The translations under genes were made by a program, and so were the position numbers. From NCBI GenBank assembly GCA_023435725.1, contig JAEYRD010000151.1, positions 1 through 64,000 on the forward strand: 64,000 bases of DNA. Direction: 5' to 3'. The notes under the pieces are model-generated. The model saw only the letters and a program-made list of their open reading frames with translations, ran no database searches and had not been told where the DNA came from. Positions 54,575-63,143 of this stretch are shown one piece after another. The stretch comes from Pseudomonadota bacterium (GTDB taxonomy: Bacteria > Pseudomonadota > Alphaproteobacteria > Rhizobiales > Xanthobacteraceae). Each line of letters begins with the position of its first letter. Position 1 is the first letter of the stretch.

Positions 54575-55363
54575 ATGGGTAGTCTGTCAGGCAAGAATGC
54601 CGTCGTGACCGGGTCGACCAGTGGCATCGGGCTCGCTTATGCGCGTGCCTTCGCCGGCGCCGGCGCCAATGTCGTCATCAACGGCTTCGGCTCGCCGGAG
54701 GACATCGAGAAGGAGCGCTCGAAGATCGAGGCCGACTTCAAGGTGAAAGCAGTCTATTCGTCCGCCGACATGACCAAGCCGGCGGAAATCGCCGGGATGA
54801 TCTCACTCGGAGAGAAGAGCTTCGGTTCGGTCGACATTCTCGTCAACAATGCCGGCATCCAGTTCGTCTCGCCGATCGAGGAATTTCCGCTCGAGAAGTG
54901 GGATCAGATCATCGCGATCAATCTGTCATCGGCTTTCCACGCCATTCGCGCTGCCGTCCCCGGCATGAAGAAGAAGGGCTGGGGCCGTATCATCAACACG
55001 GCCTCGGCGCACTCGCTGGTCGCCTCGCCCTTCAAGTCGGCCTATGTCTCGGCTAAGCACGGCATCGCGGGCCTGACCAAGACCGTGGCGCTGGAAGTCG
55101 CGACCCACAAGATCACCTGCAACTGTATCAGCCCCGGCTATGTCTGGACGCCGCTGGTGGAAAAGCAGATCCCCGACACGATGAAGGCGCGCAACCTGAC
55201 GCGCGAGCAGGTCATCAACGACGTGCTGCTCGACGCGCAGCCGACCAAGGAGTTCGTCACCTCCGAGCAGGTCGCCGCGCTGGCGCTGTTCCTGTGCGGC
55301 GACGACGCCGCGCAGATCACCGGCACCAACCTCTCGATCGACGGCGGCTGGACCGCTGAGTAG
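54575..55363 (+). CDS. hbdH: 3-hydroxybutyrate dehydrogenase
   Basis: Short-chain dehydrogenase of 262 residues. It has the cofactor motif TGSTSGIGLAYA, the NAG motif NNAGIQ and the catalytic YxxxK in YVSAKHGI. The segments IQFVSPIEEFPLEKWD and CISPGYVWTPLVEKQIPD are characteristic of D-3-hydroxybutyrate dehydrogenases. It oxidises 3-hydroxybutyrate to acetoacetate with NAD. The ATG directly follows the patatin stop, with its ribosome binding site (AGGAG) in the patatin end, so the pair is coupled. Confidence 0.93.
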   Translation: MGSLSGKNAVVTGSTSGIGLAYARAFAGAGANVVINGFGSPEDIEKERSKIEADFKVKAVYSSADMTKPAEIAGMISLGEKSFGSVDILVNNAGIQFVSPIEEFPLEKWDQIIAINLSSAFHAIRAAVPGMKKKGWGRIINTASAHSLVASPFKSAYVSAKHGIAGLTKTVALEVATHKITCNCISPGYVWTPLVEKQIPDTMKARNLTREQVINDVLLDAQPTKEFVTSEQVAALALFLCGDDAAQITGTNLSIDGGWTAE

Positions 55364-55373
55364 CTCCGCTCTC

Positions 55374-55430
55374 TGTCATGCCCCGGCGCCGGCGTAGCTT
55401 CAGCGAAGCCGGCAAGCCGGGCGACGACAC
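55374..55430. repeat. Dispersed palindromic repeat, ATGCCCCGG type
   Basis: TGTCATGCCCCGGC opens the unit, GCCGGC arms flank a GTAGCTTCAGCGAA spacer, and CCGGGCGACGAC closes it. The same opening and closing words occur at 59794-59894. It lies between two convergent genes, about ten bases after the hbdH stop. Confidence 0.6.
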
Positions 55431-55453
55431 CGAGAATGGGCGCCGTTTTTCGC

Positions 55454-56278
55454 TCAATGGCTCCAGGCCAGAGCGGTGACGATAGCGGATGACAGGTTCA
55501 GTTCCGCGAACATGATCTTGCCGGCGACCACGACGAGGACGCTGGCGAGCGCCAGGCGCAGCACCGTCTCCGGCACCCGGGTCGCGCTGTAGCTGCCGAG
55601 GATGATGCCGGGCAGCGATCCCATCAGCAAAACGCCCATCAGGCTCCAGTCGACCGAGCCGAGCAGCCAATGTCCGGTCCCGGCCACCAGCGTCAGCGGC
55701 ACGGCATGGGCGATATCGGAGCCGACGATGGTCGCCATCGGCAGGCGCGGGTAGAGCAGCAGCAGAACGGTGACGCCAACGGCGCCTGCGCCGACGGACG
55801 AAATCGAGACCAGTACGCCGAGCGTGATCCCGGTGATGACGGTCGCGATCGCCGTGGTGCGGTCGTCGATACGCTCCAGTTTTTTGCGATAACGCTCCAG
55901 GATCGACTTGCGGAAGATCAGCGCGATCGCCGTCAGCGTCAGGGCAAAGCAGAGTACCAAGTTGACGAGGATACGCTCGGCATCGCTTCTGAGATCGAGT
56001 TTCCACAATATCAACAGCGTCAGGGCGCTTGCCGGAATGCTGCCGCAGGCGAGTCGCCGCACCGCGGGCCAGTGCACGCTGCGCGACCAGCCATGCACCA
56101 CGCTACCGCCGGTCTTGGTGGCGGCGGCATAGAGCAGGTCGGTGCCGACAGCGGTCGTTGGATGAATGCCGAACAGCAGGATCAGGAGCGGCGTCATCAA
56201 CGAGCCGCCACCTACGCCGGTCATCCCGACCAGCAGGCCGACGCCGAATCCGGAGGCGACGTAGAGCGGATCAATCAT
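55454..56278 (-). CDS. TauE/SafE family membrane transporter
   Basis: Integral membrane protein of 274 residues with about eight helices. The family openings LLVGMTGVGGGSLMTPLLI and, in the second half, GVLVSISSVGAGAVGVTVL mark the two repeats. Members export sulfite, sulfoacetate or other small anions, though many are untested. Given the sulfate-assimilation genes a few kilobases away a sulfur role is tempting, but it is transcribed separately and in the other direction. The 196 bases upstream to the flippase show no clear element. Confidence 0.87.
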   Translation of the reverse strand: MIDPLYVASGFGVGLLVGMTGVGGGSLMTPLLILLFGIHPTTAVGTDLLYAAATKTGGSVVHGWSRSVHWPAVRRLACGSIPASALTLLILWKLDLRSDAERILVNLVLCFALTLTAIALIFRKSILERYRKKLERIDDRTTAIATVITGITLGVLVSISSVGAGAVGVTVLLLLYPRLPMATIVGSDIAHAVPLTLVAGTGHWLLGSVDWSLMGVLLMGSLPGIILGSYSATRVPETVLRLALASVLVVVAGKIMFAELNLSSAIVTALAWSH

Positions 56279-56474
56279 GGTTGGGGAGTCTTAAGTTTAT
56301 CTCGTCAGTTGGGCAATATGACGTAGAATAAACTTTCCCTGAGGTGCAATTGTGTGGAGAGAATAAGAAAAATTGTGCTGCGGGCACCCGATAGGGAGGT
56401 GTTCCGCCTCGCTCCGGGCATTTTTTGGGAAAAGCCGTTGCTTAGGGCAGTAAGCCGGAGCAGGCGCGCAGCGC

Positions 56475-57899
56475 CTAATTGCTAAACGCCAGGACGTGCA
56501 GGCCCAACCGCTGTCGCACGATCCAGAACAGCAGCACGGTCTCGAAGGTGAGCGAGATCGAGGTTGCCGCCGCGGCGCCATGGCCGCCGAAGCGCGGCAC
56601 CAGCGCGATGCAGAGCACCACGTTCATCAGGAACGCCAGCGCGTAGGCCAGCGCGCAAATCTTCTGCTGCCCGAGCATGTTGAGCAGACGCTCGACCGGT
56701 CCGATCGCGGCGCGCACCACGAGCCCGATCGCGGCGACGAACATGATGTCGTAGCCGACCACGAATTGCGGCCCGAACAGCCAGAGCAGCGGCTTGCCGA
56801 GCGCGAGCAGCACGATCGTCGCCGCCAGTGACGGCCAAAATGTCCAGTTGATGGCGTGCGCCACATAGGCTGACAGGCGCGCCTTGTCACCGAGTGCGTT
56901 GTATTCGGCGAAGCGATGCGCTGTCGTCGCCGACATCGCATAGTGGATGAACGAGACCAGCGCGAGCGTCTTCACCACGGCGAAGTAGACGCCGACCTCC
57001 TCGGAGGGGCGGAACTGCTGAAGCACCAGCACGTCGGTGTAGGAGAGCAGCAGGTAGAAGCTCTCGACCAGCAGGATCGGCAGCGAGACGGCAAGCCAGC
57101 CGCTGATGTCGTAGGCCTTGGGGCCGGGCTCGATATGGTCGGCGAGCTTGCGGTTCAGCACCACCATCTGCCCGGTCATCGCGATCCACACCGCGGCAGC
57201 GCTCGCGACCATCGCGGCCACGGCGCCGAGATGATAGCCGAGCAGGAAAGCGCAGGCCGTGATGCCGATGATCAGCGCCTGGCGGATGATGAATTGCGGC
57301 ATCAGGCCGAGCTGCATCCAGTCGTGCGAGCGCGCGATGCCGTCCTGGGTGTTGGCGACGACGAAGGCGGGCAGCGTCATGCAGCCGATATAGAGCGGAA
57401 ATTCCTCGGCCGGATCGATCCATGGCGAGAGCAGTTTGACGATGCCGGCAAGCACAAGCGATAACAGCGTGGAGACCGCGAAGGTCAGCCAGCGGCTGCC
57501 GGAGAGGAAGCCGCGCAGCAGCGTATGATCGCCGCTGGCGCGGTACTCCGGAATGATCTTTTGTGCGGAGGCCGAGATGCCGAAATCCATCATGCTGCCG
57601 AGCAGCAGCACCCAGGTCCAGACATAGACATAGACGCCGTAGTCGGACGTGCCCATCCAGCGCGCGAGCAGGACCTGCGAGACATAGGCAAGGCCCGCGC
57701 TGATGACGCGGATGAGGAAGATGGTGCCGGCAAGCCGCCGTGTCAGGGACGCTTCGCTCGATCCGCCGGTCAGCTTGCCGCGCAGCCGCGCGATCAGCCC
57801 GGCCGGTCCGGTCGTTGCGGGCTCTGCATCCATCACGGCCACGTCGAGATTCCCAAGCGTTCTGCGCATGCTGCGGCAGGCCTGGGGCTTAGCAACCAT
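56475..57899 (-). CDS. Polysaccharide flippase (Wzx/MATE-like oligosaccharide exporter)
   Basis: Membrane protein of 474 residues with about 12-14 helices. The first begins TRRLAGTIFLIRVISAGLAYVSQVLLARWMG, as in Wzx/RfbX and lipid II flippases of the MOP superfamily. It flips lipid-linked sugars across the inner membrane. Glycosyltransferases or polymerases are not in the window, so it stands alone. The start is uncertain: ATGs at 57899, 57869 and 57833 are possible, none with a strong ribosome binding site; the N terminus before about residue 45 is not membrane. Confidence 0.85.
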   Translation of the reverse strand: MVAKPQACRSMRRTLGNLDVAVMDAEPATTGPAGLIARLRGKLTGGSSEASLTRRLAGTIFLIRVISAGLAYVSQVLLARWMGTSDYGVYVYVWTWVLLLGSMMDFGISASAQKIIPEYRASGDHTLLRGFLSGSRWLTFAVSTLLSLVLAGIVKLLSPWIDPAEEFPLYIGCMTLPAFVVANTQDGIARSHDWMQLGLMPQFIIRQALIIGITACAFLLGYHLGAVAAMVASAAAVWIAMTGQMVVLNRKLADHIEPGPKAYDISGWLAVSLPILLVESFYLLLSYTDVLVLQQFRPSEEVGVYFAVVKTLALVSFIHYAMSATTAHRFAEYNALGDKARLSAYVAHAINWTFWPSLAATIVLLALGKPLLWLFGPQFVVGYDIMFVAAIGLVVRAAIGPVERLLNMLGQQKICALAYALAFLMNVVLCIALVPRFGGHGAAAATSISLTFETVLLFWIVRQRLGLHVLAFSN

Positions 57900-57939
57900 T
57901 CGTTAAGATTCGGTTGGATGGGGGCTGTCGCCTCACTCC

Positions 57940-58112
57940 TGCTGTCATCCCCGCGAACGCGGGGATCCATAACCAAAGGGAGAAGTTGCTGCGCTGGCTG
58001 GCAACTCCGAATCTTCGCCAAACCACTCCCTTAGGCTACCGCGCCGAGCGCAAGCGCTCGCGCTGGGGTCCCGGATCTGCGCTCTGCTTCGCCGCGCTTG
58101 TCCGGGACGACA
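57940..58112. repeat. Cluster of palindromic repeats upstream of flippase
   Basis: Three units in 173 bases: ATCCCCGCG / CGCGGGGAT (57947-57966); AGTTGC / GCAACT around 57985-58008; and GTCCCGGA / TCCGGGAC (58068-58108). The last is homologous, reversed, to 35541-35581. The cluster fills the gap between the flippase start and the stop of the next minus-strand gene. Confidence 0.65.
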
Positions 58113-58120
58113 GGAAGAGA

Positions 58121-58960
58121 TCACTCCAGATTCGTATTGAACTCGTACGACTTCTCAGGCCCGACCAGCGTGAACTTCAGCGCCGCGCCCTCGGGCTTGG
58201 CGCCCGGCGGCAGGCCGTCGAGCTCGAATGAGAACCGCTTCACGCCGGGAGGGCTGTGCTCGACCGGCACGGGGATCGGCAGCGACCAGTCGGGCGTCGG
58301 ACCTTCCACGAACAGATTGACGTTGCGACCGTCAGGCACAGCCACGTCGACGACCACATTCTTGGCCCCGTCGCGCCTGATGTCGCGGATGGTGAGCGGA
58401 TTGGGATCGCCGATATTGGCGGGCTTTGGCACGGTGTCCAGGGCTGCACGCAGACTTGCGTCCTCGGTGGAGGCCACGCTGTTGATACCGAGCTCGGCAT
58501 TGGCTTCCACGGGGATGCAGAGCTTCTCGCACACGGCGTAGTTGATCTCGGCGCGCAGTGTCACCGGCTTGTCGGGCGCCTTGGCGACGATGCGCAAGGG
58601 CAGCACGATCTGGTCGTGATAGCCGATCGAATGCCCGCCCGCGCCGTCATCGAATTTCAGCGGCGCCGGCCACATCACGGTCACCGCCTCGACATTCTCC
58701 GACTTGGAAAAGTCGAACCGCGGTGGAACGCCGGAGTCGCCGGGCGTGCGCCAATAGGTCTTCCAGCCGGGTTGTAGCTGGAACACGATACCGCCGAGCA
58801 GGACCGCACCGCTGCGCGATCCCGCGAGCAACCTCACCGCGGAATGTCCGTCGCGCTGCCACGGCGAAGCGTCGTCGGCACGGGCTTCAAGCGCCAGCGA
58901 CGACGCAAGCAGGGTTGTCGCGACGCCAATCGCCGCACGCATGGGAACTCTTGTGAGCAT
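58121..58960 (-). CDS. Secreted DsbD N-terminal-like domain protein
   Basis: Exported protein of 279 residues; the signal peptide ends near LEARAD. The body resembles the periplasmic N domain of protein-disulfide reductase DsbD, with LQPGWKTYWRTPGDSGVPP, HDQIVLPLRI and the Cys pair YAVCEKLCIP. The membrane and C-terminal thioredoxin domains of DsbD are missing, so it must work with a separate electron donor or have another role. An ATG at 58942 (shorter by six residues) is a good alternative. It diverges from the yqgE gene. Confidence 0.85.
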   Translation of the reverse strand: MLTRVPMRAAIGVATTLLASSLALEARADDASPWQRDGHSAVRLLAGSRSGAVLLGGIVFQLQPGWKTYWRTPGDSGVPPRFDFSKSENVEAVTVMWPAPLKFDDGAGGHSIGYHDQIVLPLRIVAKAPDKPVTLRAEINYAVCEKLCIPVEANAELGINSVASTEDASLRAALDTVPKPANIGDPNPLTIRDIRRDGAKNVVVDVAVPDGRNVNLFVEGPTPDWSLPIPVPVEHSPPGVKRFSFELDGLPPGAKPEGAALKFTLVGPEKSYEFNTNLE

Positions 58961-59110
58961 GGCACGTCTTTACAGGGTCACCCCAGGGCAAACCATTGAA
59001 TTGCTTGTGATGAATTCACTTGAATCGATGAATCAAGTCTCTGCAAGCCTTGATTTGACAGCAGCCCGGCCCGACATCAGGATAGGAATTGAAACCGGAG
59101 TGCTTTACCG

Positions 59111-59755
59111 ATGGCTCCCACAGGCAAGAGGACGGGCGAAAGCACCCGCAGCGCAGGTCCCGCGCTCCCCAGTTCGGCCGGTTATCTCGACGGCCGACTC
59201 CTGATCGCGATGCCCGTAATGGGCGATTCCCGCTTTGAGCGTTCGGTGATCTATCTCTGCGCCCATTCGGCGGAGGGCGCGATGGGCATCATCGTCAATC
59301 ATCCGGCCGGCAGTATCGATTTCCCCGAGCTTTTGCAGCAGCTCGGCATCATCAAGAAGGGCGAGCACATCAAGTTGCCGGAGAATGCCGAAAGCATGAA
59401 GGTGCTGCGCGGCGGCCCGGTCGATACCGGGCGCGGCTTCGTGCTGCACTCCAGCGACTTCTATATCGAGAACGCGACGCTCAGGATCGACGATGGCGTC
59501 TGCCTCACGGCAACAGTCGATATCCTGCGGGCGATTGCCAACGGCTCGGGCCCCAAGCATGCCATTCTTGCGCTCGGTTACGCCGGCTGGGCGCCGGGCC
59601 AACTCGAGACCGAGATCCAAAGCAATGGCTGGCTCCATTGCGACGCGGATGTTGACCTGATCTTCGGCGACGACGTCGACGACAAATACGACCGCGCCCT
59701 GCGCAAGATTGGCATCGATCCCGGCATGCTCTCGAACGAGGCGGGGCACGCGTAG
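59111..59755 (+). CDS. YqgE/AlgH family protein
   Basis: YqgE/AlgH (UPF0301) protein of 214 residues. The family start GYLDGRLLIAMPVMGDSRFERSVIYLCAHS and the segments MGIIVNHPAG, RGGPVDTGRGFVLHS and GYAGWAPGQLETEI are all present. It carries about 24 extra residues before the usual start. Its biochemical role is not settled; in Pseudomonas it influences alginate expression. It diverges from the DsbD-like gene, a pairing I have seen in Rhizobiales. Confidence 0.92.
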   Translation: MAPTGKRTGESTRSAGPALPSSAGYLDGRLLIAMPVMGDSRFERSVIYLCAHSAEGAMGIIVNHPAGSIDFPELLQQLGIIKKGEHIKLPENAESMKVLRGGPVDTGRGFVLHSSDFYIENATLRIDDGVCLTATVDILRAIANGSGPKHAILALGYAGWAPGQLETEIQSNGWLHCDADVDLIFGDDVDDKYDRALRKIGIDPGMLSNEAGHA

Positions 59756-59793
59756 CTGTAGAGCCGCCCTCCGGTGCGTGCGTCACCTTCGCT

Positions 59794-59894
59794 GTCATGC
59801 CCCGGCTTGACCGGGGCATCCAGTACGCCGCAGCGGATCAGATCTATCACAACCGTCTCGGAGTGCTGGATCGCCCGGTCGAGCCGGGCGACGA
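59794..59894. repeat. Dispersed palindromic repeat, two units
   Basis: Unit 1: ATGCCCCGG / CCGGGGCAT (59797-59819). Unit 2: TCGCCCGGTC / GAGCCGGGCGA near 59869-59892. A CCAGTACGCCG-like and GAGTGCTGGAT pair lies between. Opening and closing words match 55374-55430. It fills the gap between convergent genes. Confidence 0.65.
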
Positions 59895-59916
59895 CTACCT
59901 TCGGTGAATGACGCTC

Positions 59917-60804
59917 CTACTCCGCCGCCTGCTGCTGCACCGTCGGCTCGGTGCCGGCAACCGTCGCGCGGCGCATGTCGCGGGGCTGGGACTGGTCGTA
60001 GCGGCGGACGCGGTGCATGGTCTGGCGGTTATCCCACATCACGAGATCATGCAGCTTCCATTTGTGGACGTAGACGAACTCGCCTTGCGTCGCGTGCTCG
60101 TTCAGGTCGCGCAGCAGCAGCCGTCCCTCGGGCACGCTCATGCTCACGATCTTGCCGGCATGCGATGAGAGATATAGTGACTTGCGGTGATGGACGGGAT
60201 GCGTGCGCACCAGCCGCTGCAGCACCGGCTTGAACATCTGCTTCTCTTCATCGGAGTACTCGGTGAAGCCGAGCGAGCCGCGCGAATACATCAGCGAGTG
60301 CTCGCAGACGAGGTCATCGATCTCCGCCTTGGTCTCGGCGTCGAGCGCGTCGTAGGCCGCGCGCATGTCGGCGAATTCGGTGTTGCCGCCCTTGGGGTTG
60401 ACCACGCGCGCCGACAGCAGCGAGAATTTTGCAGGGATGGGGCGGAACGAGCTATCGGAATGCCACAGGCAATTGCCGAGGTTGAACAGATGCGTGCGGC
60501 TGTCCTTGGCGAGTGGCTTGCCGTCCTTGCCGAGGTTGGAGACGTCGTTGAGGCCTGACTGGAGCCTGTAATCCTTCTCCTTGGTCACGGTGCCGCCGCG
60601 TGCATCCTCGCGCTGGCCGAAATTCAGCGCGAAGGCCATCTGCTGTTCGTCGGTGATGTCCTGGTCGTGGAAGACGAGCACCGCATATCTGTCCATGGCG
60701 GCCTCGACCTCGCGTGCCTCATCCGGTGTGAGAGGCTTTCGCAGGTCGAGGCCGGAAACCTCGCCGACAAAATGCTTCTGAAGCTGCCGGATGGCGATCG
60801 TCAT
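59917..60804 (-). CDS. TfdA-like alpha-ketoglutarate-dependent dioxygenase
   Basis: Fe(II)/2-oxoglutarate dioxygenase of 295 residues, TauD/TfdA family. Iron ligands are His115 and Asp117 (LWHSDSSF) and His264 (TMHRVRRYD). The surrounding patterns GGNTEFADMRAAYDAL and HATQGEFVYVHKW...DLVMWDNR are those of TfdA, the 2,4-dichlorophenoxyacetate dioxygenase, and of the TfdA-alpha types known in Bradyrhizobium. A natural substrate could be an aryloxy or other carboxylic acid. It has no transporter next to it but lies beside two SDR genes. Confidence 0.87.
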   Translation of the reverse strand: MTIAIRQLQKHFVGEVSGLDLRKPLTPDEAREVEAAMDRYAVLVFHDQDITDEQQMAFALNFGQREDARGGTVTKEKDYRLQSGLNDVSNLGKDGKPLAKDSRTHLFNLGNCLWHSDSSFRPIPAKFSLLSARVVNPKGGNTEFADMRAAYDALDAETKAEIDDLVCEHSLMYSRGSLGFTEYSDEEKQMFKPVLQRLVRTHPVHHRKSLYLSSHAGKIVSMSVPEGRLLLRDLNEHATQGEFVYVHKWKLHDLVMWDNRQTMHRVRRYDQSQPRDMRRATVAGTEPTVQQQAAE

Positions 60805-60905
60805 GGTGTTTTCTCCCGCGAACTGCGAGCGGTTGGTCCCGCTCTGCTATCGAAAAAGCTACTCCCGCTTCCCGTGTTGTCAACGCTTGCCGCGCATGGC
60901 TGCCC

Positions 60906-60990
60906 GTAGCCCGGATGGAGCGAAGCGTAATCCGGGGCGTCGCGCCGCGGAGACACCTTCCCGGATTGCGCTGCGCTCCATCCGGGCTAC
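60906..60990. repeat. Palindromic repeat with 17-base arms
   Basis: GTAGCCCGGATGGAGCG (60906-60922) and CGCTCCATCCGGGCTAC (60974-60990) are perfect reverse complements; inner segments AATCCGGG / CCCGGATT extend the pairing. The element lies between two minus-strand genes (an SDR and the TfdA-like gene). It is of a type very common in Bradyrhizobium genomes to my knowledge. Confidence 0.75.
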
Positions 60991-61006
60991 GCTCCTCTAA
61001 TGGCTC

Positions 61007-61786
61007 TCAGGCGTTGCGCGCCATCAGGCCGCCGTCGACCGGAATTACCGCGCCGGTCAGGAAGGAAGCCGCCGGCAGGCACAGGCTCAGCGTCATGTGC
61101 GCGACCTCCTCGGGATCGCCGTAGCGGCCGAGTGCAGTGCGGCGCTTGGCATAGATGGTCTTGTGCTCTTCCGAGATCCGGTCGGTGATGGCGGTGCGGA
61201 TCGGCCCCGGACAGATGCAGTTGACGGTGATGCCTTCGCGGCCGAGCTCCACTGCGAGCGAGCGGGTGAGACTCGCCACGCCGCCCTTTGCCGCCGAATA
61301 GGGGCTATGCAGCGCGGTGGCGCCGAGCGCCTCGGTCGAGGCGATGTTGACGATGCGCGGGGACTTCGACTTGCGCAAATACGGCAGCGCGGCGCGAATG
61401 ATGCGCGGATGCGCCGTCAGCATCACCGCGATGCCCCTGGCCCAGGCGTCCTCGTAAGTCTCGTCGTCGATCGCGACGCGCACCGAGATGCCGGCATTGT
61501 TGACGATGATGTCGAGCCCGCCGAAATGCGTGGCGACATCGCCAACCACGCGCTTGATCTCACCGCCGTCAGCGACGTCGAGCTTCCATGCCTTCGCCGA
61601 ACCGCCGCTCGCCGCGATCTCCTTCGCGACCGGCTGTGCGCCTTGCTCGTCGTAATCGGTGACGGCAACGTTCGCGCCTTCCGCTGCAAACACGCGCGCG
61701 GTCGCGCGCCCCATGCCGCTGGCCGCGCCGGTGACGAGAACGGTCAGGCCCTTCACGGACCGGCTGAGCTGCTTGAATTCCGACAT
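61007..61786 (-). CDS. SDR family oxidoreductase
   Basis: Short-chain dehydrogenase of 259 residues from ATG 61786, preceded by GAGGAAACAGC. Cofactor motif TGAASGMGRATA, NNAG in VNNAGISV, catalytic Ser in IVNIAST and YxxxK in SPYSAAKGG are visible; the end VDGGLMA is typical. An Asp after the second strand (VTDYDEQ) suggests NAD rather than NADP. The substrate is unknown. It diverges from another SDR across 99 bases and is followed by the TfdA-like gene farther on, so a shared catabolic role is possible. Confidence 0.9.
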   Translation of the reverse strand: MSEFKQLSRSVKGLTVLVTGAASGMGRATARVFAAEGANVAVTDYDEQGAQPVAKEIAASGGSAKAWKLDVADGGEIKRVVGDVATHFGGLDIIVNNAGISVRVAIDDETYEDAWARGIAVMLTAHPRIIRAALPYLRKSKSPRIVNIASTEALGATALHSPYSAAKGGVASLTRSLAVELGREGITVNCICPGPIRTAITDRISEEHKTIYAKRRTALGRYGDPEEVAHMTLSLCLPAASFLTGAVIPVDGGLMARNA

Positions 61787-61885
61787 GCTGTTTCCTCGCG
61801 GCGTCTTGTTTGTTGTTATGAGATTGACAAGGCTGGCATCGATCCGCAGACAGGTCAAACAAGCAAAACAAAAGGGGAGGCCGCG

Positions 61886-62623
61886 ATGGCGAACGAGCTC
61901 GATTTTTCAGGCAAGCAGGTGCTGGTGGTCGGCGGTTCCAGCGGTATCGGCAACGGCATTGCACAGGCCTTTCGTGCCAGGGGCGCACGTGTTGCAGTGT
62001 GCGGCACGCGTGCTCAGCCTGCGGAATATTCGGTTGAGGAAGGCTCCGATCTCACGGGTCTTTCCTATGCGCAGCTGGATGTCAGGAATGCCGGTGCAAT
62101 CGAAGCGTTCAAGCCGTCCTTCGACCGTCTCGACGTACTCGTGCTCGCGCAGGGCGCGGTGCTCTATCGCCGCGGCGAATTCGAGATGAGCGGCTTCCGC
62201 AAGGTCGTCGAGGTCAACCTGATGAGCCTGATGGCCTGCGCCACGCGATTTCATTCCATGTTGCGGGATTCCAAGGGCGCGCTGATCATGGTGTCCTCGA
62301 CCGCGGCGTATCACTCCACCATGGGCAATCCCGCCTACAACGCCTCGAAGACCGGTGCGGTCGGATTGACGCGGACGCTGGGCGAGGCCTGGGCCGAGGA
62401 CGGTATCCGCGTCAACGGCATCGCGCCCGGCCTTGTCGATACCAAGATGACGAAGGTGACGACCGACAATCCCAAGCGGCTCGAAGGCGCGCTGGCGCGC
62501 ATTCCGCTGCGGCGATTGGGCACGCCGGCCGACATGGCGGGCGCGGCCCTGTTCCTGGCCTCGCCGCTGTCGTCCTACATCATCGGCCAGACCCTCGTCG
62601 TCGACGGTGGCCTCATTCTTTGA
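61886..62623 (+). CDS. SDR family oxidoreductase
   Basis: Short-chain dehydrogenase of 245 residues from ATG 61886, with GGGGAGG upstream. Cofactor motif VGGSSGIGNGIA, catalytic Ser in IMVSSTAAY and YxxxK in AYNASKTG are present; VVDGGLIL closes the chain. The basic residue after strand two (CGTRAQ) suggests NADP preference, unlike its divergent neighbour. The substrate is unknown. The frame runs back through the intergenic region, but the start given is the natural SDR start. Confidence 0.9.
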   Translation: MANELDFSGKQVLVVGGSSGIGNGIAQAFRARGARVAVCGTRAQPAEYSVEEGSDLTGLSYAQLDVRNAGAIEAFKPSFDRLDVLVLAQGAVLYRRGEFEMSGFRKVVEVNLMSLMACATRFHSMLRDSKGALIMVSSTAAYHSTMGNPAYNASKTGAVGLTRTLGEAWAEDGIRVNGIAPGLVDTKMTKVTTDNPKRLEGALARIPLRRLGTPADMAGAALFLASPLSSYIIGQTLVVDGGLIL

Positions 62624-62698
62624 GATCAACATCCAGGGCCAAAGGGAACTGCGCCGCGCCTGATCGGTTACTTGGGCTGACCCCCGAGGAGGATCATC

Positions 62699-63073
62699 AT
62701 GGACACGGATCGGATTGCCGGATCGGCCAAGGAATATGCCGGACGCGCGGAAGGCGCGCTCGGAGACATTGCTGGCGATGCGAAAACACAGGCGTCGGGC
62801 AAGGCGCGGGAAGCCGCGGGCACGGTGCAGAATCTCTACGGCCAGGCCAAGGATGCCGTACGCGATGCCGGTGAAACTGCGGCAGGCTACGCAAAGGATG
62901 TCTACGAGAACAGCGGCGACACCTTCCGCGACGGCTCGCAGGCCTTGTCCAAGAAAGTGCGGGACAATCCGCTCGGTGCTCTCTTGATCGCTGGCGGTAT
63001 CGGCTTCGCGCTCGCGCTCCTGATGTCGCGGCCTGCACGCCGCCCGCCGCCGCGCTGGCGCTATTACGGTTGA
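62699..63073 (+). CDS. CsbD/DUF883-like membrane-anchored stress protein
   Basis: Protein of 124 residues with AGGAGG upstream of the ATG. The N-terminal 40 residues read like CsbD (DRIAGSAKEYAGRAEGALGDIAGDAKTQASG). The middle is a helical Ala/Gly-rich region, and the end is an ElaB/YqjD-type anchor NPLGALLIAGGIGFALALLMSR followed by Arg/Pro. So it joins two stress-protein plans that occur separately at 38225 and 32277. Confidence 0.8.
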   Translation: MDTDRIAGSAKEYAGRAEGALGDIAGDAKTQASGKAREAAGTVQNLYGQAKDAVRDAGETAAGYAKDVYENSGDTFRDGSQALSKKVRDNPLGALLIAGGIGFALALLMSRPARRPPPRWRYYG

Positions 63074-63085
63074 GCAGCCCTGCAG

Positions 63086-63123
63086 GTCGTTCCGGGTTCG
63101 CGTTTCGCGCGCCCCGGAATGAC
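63086..63123. repeat. Dispersed palindromic repeat
   Basis: Imperfect arms GTCGTTCCGGG and CCCCGGAATGAC surround a CG-rich spacer. It lies between two convergent genes and belongs to the GTCGTTCC...GGAATGAC class of intergenic repeats. Confidence 0.5.
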
Positions 63124-63143
63124 ATCTCCAATCAGAGAAACGA

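Noticed and set aside
58941..59204. Short plus-strand frame before yqgE
   Set aside because: It overlaps the start of the DsbD-like gene and the start of yqgE in another frame, has no ribosome binding site and resembles no family.
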